Counted from the first letter of the stretch, positions 54,878 through 64,000 are shown. The stretch is 64,000 nt of DNA from Schizophyllum amplum (GCA_007026445.1 VDMD01000022.1:248001-312000), one strand, 5' to 3'. A program made the numbers and translations. Notes: generated from the sequence alone by a model not told the origin.

Positions 54878-56900
54878 TCAGCCTGACCAGATCAGGCTCC
54901 AAATTTTGCCCACACCTGTCCCGATGCTACGCGCTCGCGTTAATAATTTCCTAAAGCAGGCATTCGGTACACACTCACTTCGCATCGGCAACCTTCGCAG
55001 CGTCTGTCCAGATGACCGCCGGCCCGTCCACAGGTGTTGGCGTGCTCGCTTCCTTAACAGCCTTCCCCTTCGCTCCCGCCTTACCTTTCCTGCCTGAATT
55101 CGGCTTGGAGCTGGGTCGGTCCTGAGATGGTGCAGAGAGCGCGGGCGGGGTGGCGCCGCCCTCTAAGACGACATGGGTGACGCGATAGGTCTTCCTGATG
55201 TGAGAGAAGACATGCAGGATATCGCCTTTCGATCGCGTAGACACGATGCGAGGCAAATCTGCGCTGTCGCCAGATAGTTGATGATTCACGCCATCCTTGA
55301 GGTACGTGCTGATAAGCTTCTCCGTATGCTCTTCGTCGGGCGTCTCCGCGGCGGCTTTCTCGATGGTGGGAAACTCGTAGAGGCCGGCGAGAAGGCCTGA
55401 CATGGATGATGACAAGGGACGATAATTTAGCAAGCATGCCGACAATCAGCGCCGGACTAGCTTACCGTTTTCAGGTCGACGGACGAGCAGTATGCATCGC
55501 TGGTCCGGATTTGGTCCCTGCCATTCGATGACGTTAACGGCGTCGACTTCCTCTCGCGCCTTCTTGCGTTCTACACGCATGGGGTAAATCGTGACACTCG
55601 TGTCGTCTGGAAGCGGCTCGCATAACCGGCACATGTCTTCGATATCGGTCGTCTCCTCTACCTGATGGAAAAATGAGACAGGCGTTTCGAGATGTTCGGC
55701 GCACTCACCCTATCATTCGTCGCGTTGTAGGCGTTGCACCACGTCGATATAGGACATGCCGCGCAATTAGGGTCTTTGACTTTGCAAACGGTGCTACCGA
55801 GCTCTATCAAAGCCTGGTTGATGTCCCCCGCATGCTGCGCCGGCCCTGTCGCGCTGGAATTAGACAGATGAGCGAAAGTGGTAGTGGGAAGTGGCCGACC
55901 AACGTACACATTCGTTGCTACGTCCGGAGGCATTACCATGGCTTCGGCAGCTGTCCAGAGCAGGTCCAGTGTCGCTTTGGCTTTGGGGTTGGCATGCAGC
56001 GCCAGTACCCGGCTCATCAAACGGTGCACATTGCCGTCTAGCTATCCTCACTTGAGGTGAGCCCGTCAAGGCGAACAGAGAGTACGTACCACAGGTACTC
56101 GTTCGCCGTAGGCGATAGAACATATCGCGCCTGCGCTATAGCGGCCGATGCCGGGTATGCTGGCTTGCATCTCCTTCGCCGTCTCTGGAAGGCGGCCGTC
56201 GTAGTCCTTCACGGCTTTTTGAGCACCTTCGAGTAGCCTTCTGGCTCTCGAGTAGTAGCCCAAGCCTTTCCACAGAGCGTTGACTTCGTCGACATTTGCT
56301 TTCCCCTAACAGAGGTCAGACAGTCCGGTATCATCATCAATATGAGGCACGTCATACCAGGTCCGCCAAAGTCGGAAATCTACCAAGGTTCAGCCCGTGA
56401 GTGGCCATTACGGAAACCACTCTATAAACTCACCTCTTCATCCATCTGTTGTAATACGCGATGACGGTATTGACTTGCGTCTGTTGCAGCATAATTTCGG
56501 ACACCCAGACCTACGCGCAATCGTTCTCTAAGTCACACAAAACAGTTCTAACAAGGAAGATGGCTCACCTCATAGGCGCGCTGAGAGCGCTCGTCCCGAG
56601 TCGCGTCGGGTCTGAAGGGCTTCCTCCAAGGCATACCGCGAGAGGTGCTGACGCCATCGTACCAAGCCAGAAGGGCGGCGCGCATAGGCTCCAGTGCAAG
56701 TATCTCATGTAATGAGACCGAGTGGCGTGTCACAGCAACGCGTGCCTTCGATGGCTCCCTTGTACCGAGCTTTGCCTTCTTGGTCCGCTGTGATTTGGGA
56801 GTCGCTCCGGCCTTGCGCTTCTTCTTGCGGGTACAGACGCGTATTCAGAGCCAGAGCTGTTTCCATCGTCGTAGTCCGACTCAGAGCGAGCTCTTGCCAT
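54878..56900 (-). CDS. MYH1: A/G-specific adenine DNA glycosylase (MutY homologue)
   Basis: This base-excision-repair enzyme removes adenine opposite 8-oxoguanine. The start at 56900 gives MARARSESDYDDGNSSGSEY; a predicted 47-nt intron (gtaccc...atcacag) joins it in frame to RTKKAKLGTREPSKARVAV. Then follow MRAALLAWYDG, RGMPWRKPFRP, VWVSEIMLQQTQVNTVIAYY, NALWKGLGYYSRARRLLEGA, the helix-hairpin-helix ASIPGIGRYSAGAICSIAYG with the catalytic aspartate in DGNVHRL, and the iron-sulfur cluster loop CKVKDPNCAACPISTWC (C-x6-C-x2-C-x5-C). The C-terminal NUDT/MutT-like domain includes LLVRRPENG, LLAGLYEFPTIE, FSHIRKTYRVTHVV. A last intron joins AKVADA to NIGTGVGKIWSLIWSG with the stop at 54878-54880. 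A retrotransposon is inserted about 240 bp upstream of the start, probably in the promoter. Confidence 0.94.
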
Positions 56901-57138
56901 AGTGTGCGGGGGGGACCAAACTGGTGGTGGTAAGTAAGGAAAACGCGAAGACGAGAGCGCGTGATCGTGACGCCAACGCGCACGTGACCCGGCGTCCGGA
57001 CCGACTTCATCAATTTTCACGTCTGTTAAAACTTAATAAAAGGTGCTGCAGAAGAACATGCACTCGCGCTGAGTCTTATAGTATCCTTTGTTCTACCTCC
57101 AGCATTATATGTAACTGATGATTCATCTTTTGATGCTT
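56901..57138. promoter_or_regulatory. Residual MutY upstream region
   Basis: Only 238 bp lie between the MutY ATG and the retrotransposon target duplication. A CACGTG occurs near 56982. The former upstream sequence now continues beyond 61776. Confidence 0.4.
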
Positions 57139-57143
57139 CAACG
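57139..57143 (+). repeat. Left 5-bp target-site duplication (caacg)
   Basis: It is identical to 61772-61776 on the other side of the element. Confidence 0.88.
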
Positions 57144-57277
57144 TGTTAGAGTTCGAGGTCGTAGACGACGGCGAGAGGCAAGAAATGGATGATTATCGCC
57201 ACAAAGGCGGTCGCGGGTAAAGTACAAAATCTAATCTAATCGCGGGCGGGACGGCCCGAGACTGCCAAACTCCAACA
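57144..57277 (-). repeat. 3' LTR (134 bp)
   Basis: It begins TGTTAGAGTT and ends AACTCCAACA on the plus strand, with a short terminal inverted repeat. It is identical to 61638-61771. Confidence 0.92.
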
Positions 57278-57297
57278 CGCCCCCACAGTCTCGAAGA

Positions 57298-57451
57298 CGG
57301 CACGCCCCCATAGATACGTCGGTCAGAGTGAATAATCCGAGTCGTTCCCGCCATCGTCGTCCTCCCCGTAGCTACGCCAGTACGATTCGTTCGGGTCTTC
57401 CTCAAGGGGATCATCGTCATCGGCGTCGGGAGTGTCGGCAAGAGCGTTAGC
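57298..57451 (-). other. Short acidic reading frame near the 3' LTR
   Basis: A minus-strand frame reads MANALADTPDADDDDPLEED then PNESYWRSYGEDDDGGNDSD and stops just before the purine tract. It may be the remnant tail of a longer retrotransposon ORF. No homology is recognised. Confidence 0.35.
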
Positions 57452-57479
57452 CATGTGATGAGATGCATCACGAAAAGGG

Positions 57480-57610
57480 GGTCCCCGAAGAGGTAACGTC
57501 AGGCGTCCTCAGGACTTCCGGTCCGAGGCAGGTCACCTCAGGTTGCCCGAGGTGCTACGGGCCACCTTCAGGCCACCCTAGGTGTCCTGGCTTGTCCTGA
57601 CATAGTTGCT
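57480..57610. repeat. Degenerate short tandem motif (cctcagg-like)
   Basis: About eight variants of the word cacctcagg/gtcctgg recur roughly every 10-20 bp (cgtcctcagg, tcacctcagg, ccaccttcagg, caccctagg, gtcctgg, gtcctgac). A related run lies at 60020-60150 at the end of gag. Confidence 0.5.
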
Positions 57611-58039
57611 CAGCATCCAGGTGACATGAGATCACCCTATATAGCCTTAGAGTGCCTACAAACTCTGAGGCGATTGAAGCAATATATTTGTATTCTAGTC
57701 TATAGATGTACACGCTCTACGCCATACATGCAAAGAAAACCCTGCGCGGCGGCGCGCAAACATGGAGGCGATGTGATTGGGGCAGGAGGGAGCATGATCG
57801 CCTCGTTCAGGCGCGTGCTCATTACGACGGGCGGCTGTTTGAGGTGGCGGCTGTCGATGACTTTGTACATCATGAACCGGCACCGTTGCACGCTGTTGTC
57901 GGTATCTTCGTGCTGTCGAAGTACATCAGGGACAGCGGCGGGTAATTCGCGAGGTCATACACACTGTTTTTGTACCCCGCTTGCCGACCAAACCGATCGC
58001 CGCGCGTCCTCCGGTTTTCCAGGCATGAGAATCGCATGT

Positions 58040-58260
58040 TGAATTGTGCGCGGGTCGGTCCAGAAAGGCGGCGGTGTGAACGAGAAGGGCAAAGGGAGAG
58101 CGATGGCGAGGGCGAGGGCAAACCCCGGGGGAGGGCGAAGGGGCGGGGCGGGGAGGGCGAAAGGGGGGCGAAGGGAAGGGCGAAAGGGGGGCGAAGGGAA
58201 GGAGAGTGCAAGGGGGAGAGGAGAGCGAGGGAGAATAGAGGGCGAGAGAGACGTTCAAAG
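58040..58260. repeat. Purine-rich G-tract region, G-quadruplex-prone
   Basis: About 220 bp are almost pure A/G on the plus strand, with many runs of three to six G and a repeated unit gggcgaagggaagggcgaaaggg. It lies within the internal part of the LTR element. A second purine-rich block follows at about 59120-59520. Confidence 0.7.
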
Positions 58261-58849
58261 TTATGGAACGAGGGGCCGATAGAGGAGGGGTGAAGGCGGC
58301 GACGGAGGCGCGTGTAGACAGCAAGTGTCAATCGTTGAGCGAAGGCAAGTTGAAGACAAGGCGCACCCGTGGCGGCTGCGGCGATCGACCTGGACCGGAC
58401 CTCGGTCCGGATCTTGCGGCTGCCCACGGCGAGCCTCGCCGCCTGAGTCACGCACTGCATCTCTCCTCCCACCGTCATGTCCATGTCCCTTCCCCTCTTG
58501 CGTCGCTCGTATACGCTCAATATCCCCTACTTCTATTCCGAACCTGCTCCCGAGCTTCGGCGAGTCAACAGAGGCAACGCGCTGCAGAGTAGCAAGGCTT
58601 TGGCAAGGCCTGGGCTCGTGCGCGCGCAATGAAGGTGCGCTTACTACGCCCTGCACATCGTCCTCATCCTCACTAATCTATAGTGCAGCATTGGGCCTGA
58701 GGTGATGTGAGTGGTGATGCGGTGCCGCGGCACCGTACCGCTTCTTCCCGCGTCCATAGCTCTCCCAGGCGCGCAACACAGGTGCGTATGCTATCGTCTA
58801 TGCCTCGCGCGATCTCCTTAGTTAATTTACACTTTAGTCACGGGCTCGA

Positions 58850-59660
58850 AGTAGTGAGATGCGCGCGCGTCTCCCCAACGATGCTAGAGCGACGACGGCG
58901 GCGCTCGCGCCGTGCTGCCCTCTACCGGGCGCGTAGGAGCGCTTCGCGCGACATAGGTGCGGGAATCATTCCCTACACATTGTAACTTTAACGTGCACTC
59001 TAGCAACGCCTGCGACGCGTGGGGACACGCGCACATGTCGCCCAACGCTGGAGCGGCGGCGCGCCGTCGCTCACCGTCTCTCCTTGCTGTCTCGCCCTCC
59101 CCCGGTGCACTCTCCTTCGTGGCATGGTGAGGGAGGCGAGAGGTAAAGAGGAGGTGAGCTCGGCGAGGGCGATGCACAAAAGGGGAGGGACGAGGTGACT
59201 GGGCGATAACGACGGGCGAGGAGTGACACCCATGACGAGCGAGGCGACGAGCGAGGTAGTCGACGAGGCAGGGGCAAGAAAGGCGACGGCAAGTTAACGG
59301 GCGGCGGGCGAGGCGGAAGGGGGGCGGGCGCGGCGGAAGGGGGGGGGGCGGGCGAGAGGCGAGGACGAGGCGGGGGGAGGTATCCACGCAGCCCGGCAAA
59401 TTGAGGGCGACAGCGAGGGTAGACTGGACGACGGGCGAGAGGAGGAGCGAAGGACGCGGGGCGAGGTGATTGGCAACGGGTGAGCGCCGACGCGACGCGA
59501 CGAGTGCGACGGGCGACGAGGAGGCGGGCATTGGATAGGTGCGTGAGTTATCTGTGCACTTTGTGACTCGCTAACGTACACCATAGCAACTGGCTCGACG
59601 CGGTGAGATGCACGCACGTCACCTGAGAGATGATGAGTAGAGCGCGGCGGCGCCCAGCGT
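58850..59660. repeat. Diverged repeat units in the LTR-element interior
   Basis: A unit resembling ctagcaac...gacgcggtgagatgc then gcgcacgtc...gagcgcggcggcg appears near 58850-58915, 58990-59065 and 59580-59655, each preceded by an acttt/cactttagt-like segment. Identity is modest. No gene is associated. Confidence 0.4.
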
Positions 59661-60111
59661 GCTTGCATGCCGCTCTTCAGGTAAGCTTCTCGTACTATTT
59701 GCGAACAGTATTTACTGTTCACACAGCTCTACATCCTTTCGTCCGTGCCCGAAACATTAGACACGGGTGACAGCCCATGGTCTTGTAATCAAGGTGATTC
59801 AATGAAGTAGAACCACTATCATTGCTGACCTTTGCGTAGGTCCGCGAGTCACTGGCGTGTAGTCCTCTCGTATAGCATTTTAAGTAGACTTTTGTACTTG
59901 TATTGTAGATCTCAATTTCATTTGATTTCATTCTATCTTGAAAGCTATCAAAAGGCCTGCAGAATTGACTACGACCTAGGTAAATGGGTCGAGTATAGGT
60001 GCTATGTGGTCATCTCAGTACACCTCAGGCGGTGTAAGGTTTCGCTGGCCCACCAACAAATTCCCGGGCATCCTGAACGCCCTGGACGCCCTGGTCCTGC
60101 CTCACATCACC

Positions 60112-61341
60112 TCACATCACCTGATAGCACCTGATAGCACCCACGATCACGGGGGCTTTTTCCAGATGTGGGGAGCGGCGAAGATCGCTGCGGCGACCAC
60201 CGCGACAGTTGCGGCCCCGAGAGCGTGAACGTGAGGCCTTGCGGGCCGGGGTGCTTGTGAGACACGCGCCTGCGAAGTTCAGGCTGGGGGACGAAGGAGA
60301 AACGGGCTCATCGCGAGGACTGCGCCAGGGATTGGTCCAGGGGTCGTCCGCGGGATCCATGCCGCGTACAACGAAGTTCGCGCGCTCGCCGGTGTCGGAC
60401 ATACGCTGGAGCTGAGAAATACCTGCGGGCGTGGTGGCGTCGATCACGACAGCGCCCATAGCGCGCGCGAGACTATCCTCATATGAGGAATGGTCGGCAG
60501 CGGCATTAACGCGTTCCTTCTTGACAGGCGGGGGTGCGGCGGACGTTGAAGAGGTACGCTGAAGCTTCGCCTGCTGCGCCATCCTGAGCACCTTCTTCTT
60601 CACGTCGGGCGGCATGTCGCGCACGCAATAGCGCGCTTGGTGACCTGCGCAGCCGCAGCGCCAACACACCCCCTCCTTCTCCTTCGTATTCCCCCAGTCG
60701 GGCTCAGCGCTGGGGTCGCTAGTAGCACGAAGAGCGGCGACGATCTCATTGAGTGGTGAGTCTGCCTTCCCGAGCTCGGTCTCCTCATACTCCTCGATGG
60801 CAGCACACATCTCCTCGAAGTTCCGAGGGGAGCCGTTGACGAGGACAGTGCGGATCGGGCCGTAAGTATTGTCGAGGGCGGACAGTAGCTTGTCCGAGAT
60901 CTCATCGGCCTTGGGTTCGCATCCGAAGTTCCTGAGTTGACGGGAAATGGAGCGCAGGGCGGTGATGTAGTCGCTGACCGGGTTCACGGGGTCATGCTTG
61001 AGGTCGTAGAATGCCTTGCGCGTGGACATGCGAGACGAAGTGTTATTCTTCAGGCAGTAGTTGTTAAGCCACTGCCAGACGCGGCGACCATCGGTGGTCT
61101 GGAGCTCAACTACCATGTCGCGCATGCGCTGTCCGAGGAGCAAGAATATCTCGCCATAAGCTTCTGTGTTGGCGTCGTCCCATTTCTGTTGAGCGACAAC
61201 ACCGGCAGGAGGGGAGCGGTTGGGGTCGACGGCCTTCCAGAGCTTCTTAGTGATGAGGTAGGCAACGGTACTGGGTTGCCAAGAGAGGTAGTCCCTGGGG
61301 TCGTTGAGGTGGGGAAGCGAGTCGCGGTCAGACTTGCCCAT
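60112..61341 (-). CDS. Retrotransposon gag polyprotein (copia type)
   Basis: This 409-residue frame is the capsid gene of the LTR element. The ATG at 61341 (MGKSDRDSLPHL) is used because the frame upstream opens only with TTG. The capsid region resembles the UBN2/DUF4219-type gag of copia elements: NDPRDYLSWQPSTVAYLITK, MRDMVVELQTTDGRRVWQWL, MSTRKAFYDLKHDPVNPVSD, YITALRSISRQLRNFGCEP, DEISDKLLSALDNTYGPIRT, SPRNFEEMCAAIEEYEE. A CCHC zinc knuckle follows: CWRCGCAGHQARYC. The C-terminal region is polar and basic (ARKASRSRSRGRNCRGGRR) and the stop falls in tandem 10-bp repeats (gtgctatcag twice, gtgatgtgag twice), after which no pol frame follows. The open frame is undamaged, which fits a recent insertion. 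Confidence 0.88.
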   Translation of the reverse strand: MGKSDRDSLPHLNDPRDYLSWQPSTVAYLITKKLWKAVDPNRSPPAGVVAQQKWDDANTEAYGEIFLLLGQRMRDMVVELQTTDGRRVWQWLNNYCLKNNTSSRMSTRKAFYDLKHDPVNPVSDYITALRSISRQLRNFGCEPKADEISDKLLSALDNTYGPIRTVLVNGSPRNFEEMCAAIEEYEETELGKADSPLNEIVAALRATSDPSAEPDWGNTKEKEGVCWRCGCAGHQARYCVRDMPPDVKKKVLRMAQQAKLQRTSSTSAAPPPVKKERVNAAADHSSYEDSLARAMGAVVIDATTPAGISQLQRMSDTGERANFVVRGMDPADDPWTNPWRSPRDEPVSPSSPSLNFAGACLTSTPARKASRSRSRGRNCRGGRRSDLRRSPHLEKAPVIVGAIRCYQVM

Positions 61342-61637
61342 GGTGGCAGGACAAAGGCGGGTGGCAGGTGACGAGATGGTGAAAGGGAGGGAGAGTGGTG
61401 GGTGGATGAGGGGTAGGATGCGGGCGCAGAGCGTTGGCTCGGATGCAGCAGCGACGCGGATTGGGGTTCGTGGGCGCGGAGGCGGGCTCAACGCGGCGAC
61501 GGCACGATGGGTGGCACTTGATGATCACGAGAAAAGATCGCAGACGCACGGTTCGTCGCGAGATGGGCACAAGATGAAGCACAAGATGCAGAAAACGAGC
61601 AGCAGCGGCTGAGGAAGCGGCTTACAGGCTCATAACC

Positions 61638-61771
61638 TGTTAGAGTTCGAGGTCGTAGACGACGGCGAGAGGCAAGAAATGGATGATTATCGCCACAAAG
61701 GCGGTCGCGGGTAAAGTACAAAATCTAATCTAATCGCGGGCGGGACGGCCCGAGACTGCCAAACTCCAACA
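61638..61771 (-). repeat. 5' LTR (134 bp)
   Basis: It is identical to the LTR at 57144-57277 and contains the element's promoter by analogy. It is followed on the minus strand by the primer-binding-like sequence. Confidence 0.92.
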
Positions 61772-61776
61772 CAACG
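61772..61776 (+). repeat. Right 5-bp target-site duplication (caacg)
   Basis: It is an exact copy of 57139-57143. Confidence 0.88.
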
Positions 61777-62134
61777 TCCGAAGATAACCGGGCAGAACAT
61801 TTCGAGGTGCAGTAAGTGAACTCGAACCGTGCGAACAATACTCGGGATGGGCCGGATCACGCGTCTGATCACGGGGACTGGACCTGCACGGACCTACATT
61901 GCGTCCCATCTACTTTCCATCGTGACCCAAGCGCAGCAAAGCCCCTCTAGCTTTAACCAGCTCTCATGATTACTTTGACGGTTGAGTGCACACCAGGAAC
62001 GAGGATACCATCGAAGAGCAGTAGTCCCCATTTTGTCACAAACAAAGCTATATGCATAGTACCCGCAATATCTACACACGTATACACAGTAGTGCGCGCG
62101 GGAGGTACTCAAGACTGCTCAAGTTACTACTGAA
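61777..62134. other. 3' flank of F-box gene 3
   Basis: No gene or RNA is seen in these 358 bp; before the insertion this joined the MutY upstream region. Confidence 0.5.
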
Positions 62135-63763
62135 CTAATCCAGCGCCATTGAGTTCTCCAGCGCCGCCACTTCATCTGCAAAATGGTCAAGGTTCATAGT
62201 ATAAGTCGCCGTCTCTTCTGCGTGTGAGGTAAAAAACAGACGGTTCTTCCTGACCATCGCCGCCTCCAGCCGAGTCGCTGTTGACTCGTCTATTTTGTCC
62301 GGCGTCGATCCATTCGCGCCGTATATGTGAAGTGACTCAATGCGGGTGTCCAGTCGCGATTCCATACGAGGGCCCGATTCCACCTCCATACCAGAACCCG
62401 CCCGAGACTCCAGCATCTCGGCGAGTACCCCGACATCGAACCTCAGCAGCCCCCTGAGCTCGAGGCTCTTCAGCCGGGGCAGCAGAGACGCAGGGGTACC
62501 ATCCGCAGCGCATGTCATGCGCCGCAGGAAAGTGTCGTCGACAGCGCACGCCGGCAGCGGGTCGCACCTGGAGAAGTCCTCCTCGAGCGTGAAGGCAGAG
62601 AGGTGTGGGAGGCGCTCCAGGATCGCGACGACGTCCGCGCGCGGCATGGCGATGTTGCGCAGAGTCAAGGTGTCGAGGGGCAGGCTCGGGGTGTCGAGGG
62701 ACGGGGTTGGGGCGGCGAAGCTCGTGGTCGGGGCATCCGCGCGCCCGAGCCAGGCATCGCCTGAACGCGCGAGCCAGTCATCGAAGACCTCCATCGGCCA
62801 GCTCTCGTATCGGACGTGTCCTGCCGCGCCGCTGTCCGACGGCGTGCGGCTGGAGGTTGACCCGACGCCCACAAGCTCAAGGCGCGACAGCTTGGGCGTC
62901 GTGTACGTCGAGAGGATATGTACGAGGATCTCGGGGTCATCCACGGTGAGCTTGGCGCTCTCCAAGTAAGGCAACGTGGTGGGTACATTCCCCTGGTCGT
63001 CGTCGTCGTCGAGGCAGATGCATACGGTCAACCGGACCAATTGCTGGCAGCGCGAGAGGGCAAAGTTGACGACGTACAGAGGCGTGAAGTCACCAACGTG
63101 TAGTTCCGTGAGTTGGGCGTAGGGGAGCACATCATCTTGGGCATTGTTGATCGGCCCCTTCCAGAAGCGCAGACGAGGCGCGTTCCGGAAGAGCTCGACC
63201 TTGATGTCGAACCATGTGCGCGGCACCTCCGCCGCTTCGAGGAGCTCGGGAACTGTATGGCACATGGTGGCGGACAGACAATGGACCAGGTAGCCGGGCA
63301 AGATGCACGTCTTCCAGCGCGGCCACGCAAGGCAGATCGTCTGCACGATGTCGCTCACTCCGACGGACGTGCGCCAGTCTTCTTCCGACTCCAGGGTGTT
63401 CTGCACGTTCACTTGCAGAGGGGCCGATCGGGAGCGGTCCAGGTAGCATTGGAGGACGGCGAGGGTGCGATTGGCAACGCGCGCACCGTATTCTGGGTCG
63501 TCGTCTTCGCCATAGCCCTTGTATTCGTATTCCCTGATTTGGATCTCGATGCGCGGGGCCCAGAGCTCGGTCTTGGCGATGGCAATGTCCCTCCAACGGC
63601 GGCAGACCCAGGTGAGGACGAGCGCGGGACAGGGATGCTGATGTGGGTACAGGTTGTCGCGCGATGGAGGAAGGATCAAGGGGATTTCTGCACATGCGTA
63701 GAGCAGAATGACCTCGAGCAGTTCAGTGGCTAACATGTCGATACATGGGCGCGGAGGTAGCAT
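62135..63763 (-). CDS. F-box protein, paralogue 3
   Basis: An intronless frame of 542 residues encodes the third member of the local F-box family, a predicted SCF substrate receptor. The F-box region (residues about 8-75) has MLATELLEVILLYACAEIPL, the family motif ILPPSRDN, LVLTWVCRRWRDIAIAKTEL and WAPRIEIQIREYEYKGYGED. The leucine-rich remainder matches paralogues 1 and 2 in order: RWKTCILPGYLVHCLSATM, FRNAPRLRFWKGPINNAQDD, LPYAQLTELHVGDFTPLYV, TTPKLSRLELVGVGSTSS, AMPRADVVAILERLPHLSAF, LLPRLKSLELRGLLRFDVGV, ENSMALD at the end. It has a repeated Ser/Thr/Pro stretch (APTPSLDTPSLPLDTLTL) not seen in the others. The start at 63763 (MLPPRPCIDM) is the first ATG. Targets are unknown. Confidence 0.85.
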   Translation of the reverse strand: MLPPRPCIDMLATELLEVILLYACAEIPLILPPSRDNLYPHQHPCPALVLTWVCRRWRDIAIAKTELWAPRIEIQIREYEYKGYGEDDDPEYGARVANRTLAVLQCYLDRSRSAPLQVNVQNTLESEEDWRTSVGVSDIVQTICLAWPRWKTCILPGYLVHCLSATMCHTVPELLEAAEVPRTWFDIKVELFRNAPRLRFWKGPINNAQDDVLPYAQLTELHVGDFTPLYVVNFALSRCQQLVRLTVCICLDDDDDQGNVPTTLPYLESAKLTVDDPEILVHILSTYTTPKLSRLELVGVGSTSSRTPSDSGAAGHVRYESWPMEVFDDWLARSGDAWLGRADAPTTSFAAPTPSLDTPSLPLDTLTLRNIAMPRADVVAILERLPHLSAFTLEEDFSRCDPLPACAVDDTFLRRMTCAADGTPASLLPRLKSLELRGLLRFDVGVLAEMLESRAGSGMEVESGPRMESRLDTRIESLHIYGANGSTPDKIDESTATRLEAAMVRKNRLFFTSHAEETATYTMNLDHFADEVAALENSMALD

Positions 63764-64000
63764 GTTGTGGCGTTTAGTTTCGCCTCCCTGATGAATATGA
63801 ACATGAGCACTGTAAGTTTGCAGTGAGTGGAATTGGTGCGGCGCACCTGGTCAACGTTCATAGCCAGAGCTATCAGTTGAGATCTCTGGTCAGATTTATG
63901 ACCGCACGGCAAGGGCGAAGAGACGACGCAAAGTACTTATTGGCGCAAGAAGAGAGGCTCGCGTCTCGACGACGAGCACGCCGCGTCGCCCTGAGCACGG
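63764..64000. other. Upstream region of F-box gene 3
   Basis: The window ends 237 bp upstream of the start codon, too near to see whether the E-box 12-mer of paralogues 1 and 2 is present. Confidence 0.4.

Larger units (their letters stand above)
57144..61771 (-). mobile_element. LTR retrotransposon, copia-like gag, no pol
   Basis: This 4,628-bp element has two 134-bp LTRs that are identical base for base by eye, starts TG and ends CA, and is flanked by a 5-bp duplication, so it is intact at its ends and young. It is oriented on the minus strand. Next to the 5' LTR (61638-61771) is a primer-binding-like sequence (ggttatgagcctg, minus strand); a G-rich tract (gtgggggcgtg) abuts the 3' LTR. 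One clear gene, gag, follows the 5' LTR. Protease, integrase and reverse transcriptase are not recognisable. Instead 57.5-60.1 kb is low-complexity, purine-rich DNA flanked by degenerate short tandem repeats. It must rely on enzymes of another element to move. The insertion lies between MutY and F-box gene 3. Confidence 0.9.

Noticed and set aside
56750..56900. Apparent frameshift in the MutY N-terminus
   Set aside because: A 47-nt GT-AG interval (gtaccc to atcacag) joins the two frames exactly, so an intron explains it.
57870..58520. A 216-codon minus-strand frame inside the LTR element
   Set aside because: It is the translation of the purine-rich low-complexity block (P/S/L/R runs), with no domain.
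58884..59531. A 215-codon minus-strand frame inside the LTR element
   Set aside because: Low-complexity translation of a second purine-rich block, with no recognisable retroviral-type domain.
61795..61830. tRNA T-arm-like word ggttcgagttc on the minus strand
   Set aside because: The flanking bases do not form a T stem and no acceptor, D or anticodon arm is found around it.
1..64000. CRISPR arrays, bacterial operons, rRNA genes
   Set aside because: Nothing of the kind is seen; the intron-rich genes show eukaryotic nuclear DNA.

Overview
The window is nuclear DNA of a basidiomycete fungus, most likely a wood-decay agaricomycete such as a polypore. The supporting signs are GC-rich coding sequence, many GT-AG introns of about 45-60 nt in almost every gene, a CE1 esterase carrying a fungal cellulose-binding module, an aryl-alcohol-oxidase-type GMC enzyme, dispersed F-box paralogues, and protein families typical of Agaricomycetes. 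Genes lie on both strands and are not in operons. All intron positions were read by eye.

Layout, left to right. 0-10 kb: end-truncated histidine acid phosphatase (-), MFS transporter (+), fatty acid 2-hydroxylase (-), GMC oxidoreductase (-). 10-20 kb: DUF1479/Gig2-like protein (-); a 2.5 kb non-autonomous DNA transposon with long terminal inverted repeats, an 8-bp target duplication and 24 copies of a GAAGTTC heptamer; an UNC93-like membrane protein (+) with two predicted microexons; an unrecognised protein (+); a single-dsRBD protein (-). 20-28.5 kb: a translation block with eIF2D (-) divergent from prolyl-tRNA synthetase (+), then a secreted CE1-CBM1 esterase (+).

28.5-35 kb: F-box gene 1 (-), a 3.3 kb stretch with degenerate or unclear coding signal, and F-box gene 2 (-) broken by one frameshift. 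35-49 kb: NatA subunit NAA15 (+), a small secreted cysteine-rich protein (-), the cargo receptor ERV29/SURF4 (-), an F-box-like basidiomycete protein (-), a two-finger C2H2 transcription factor (+), and a DUF155 RMD/Sif-type membrane protein (-). 49-57 kb: a long gene-poor stretch, a WOPR (Gti1/Pac2) transcription factor (-) with a long upstream region, and a MutY adenine glycosylase (-).

57-64 kb: a complete LTR retrotransposon with two identical 134-bp LTRs, a CAACG target duplication, a copia-like gag and no recognisable pol. It sits about 240 bp upstream of the MutY start. F-box gene 3 (-) follows.

The host genes are mostly unrelated housekeeping, secretion and lignocellulose functions. 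The unusual material is the two young mobile elements in intergenic (promoter) positions, the frame breaks at homopolymers, the microexons, the shared E-box-containing 12-mer upstream of two F-box paralogues, and a pair of near-identical intron-like segments near 31.9-32.1 kb.
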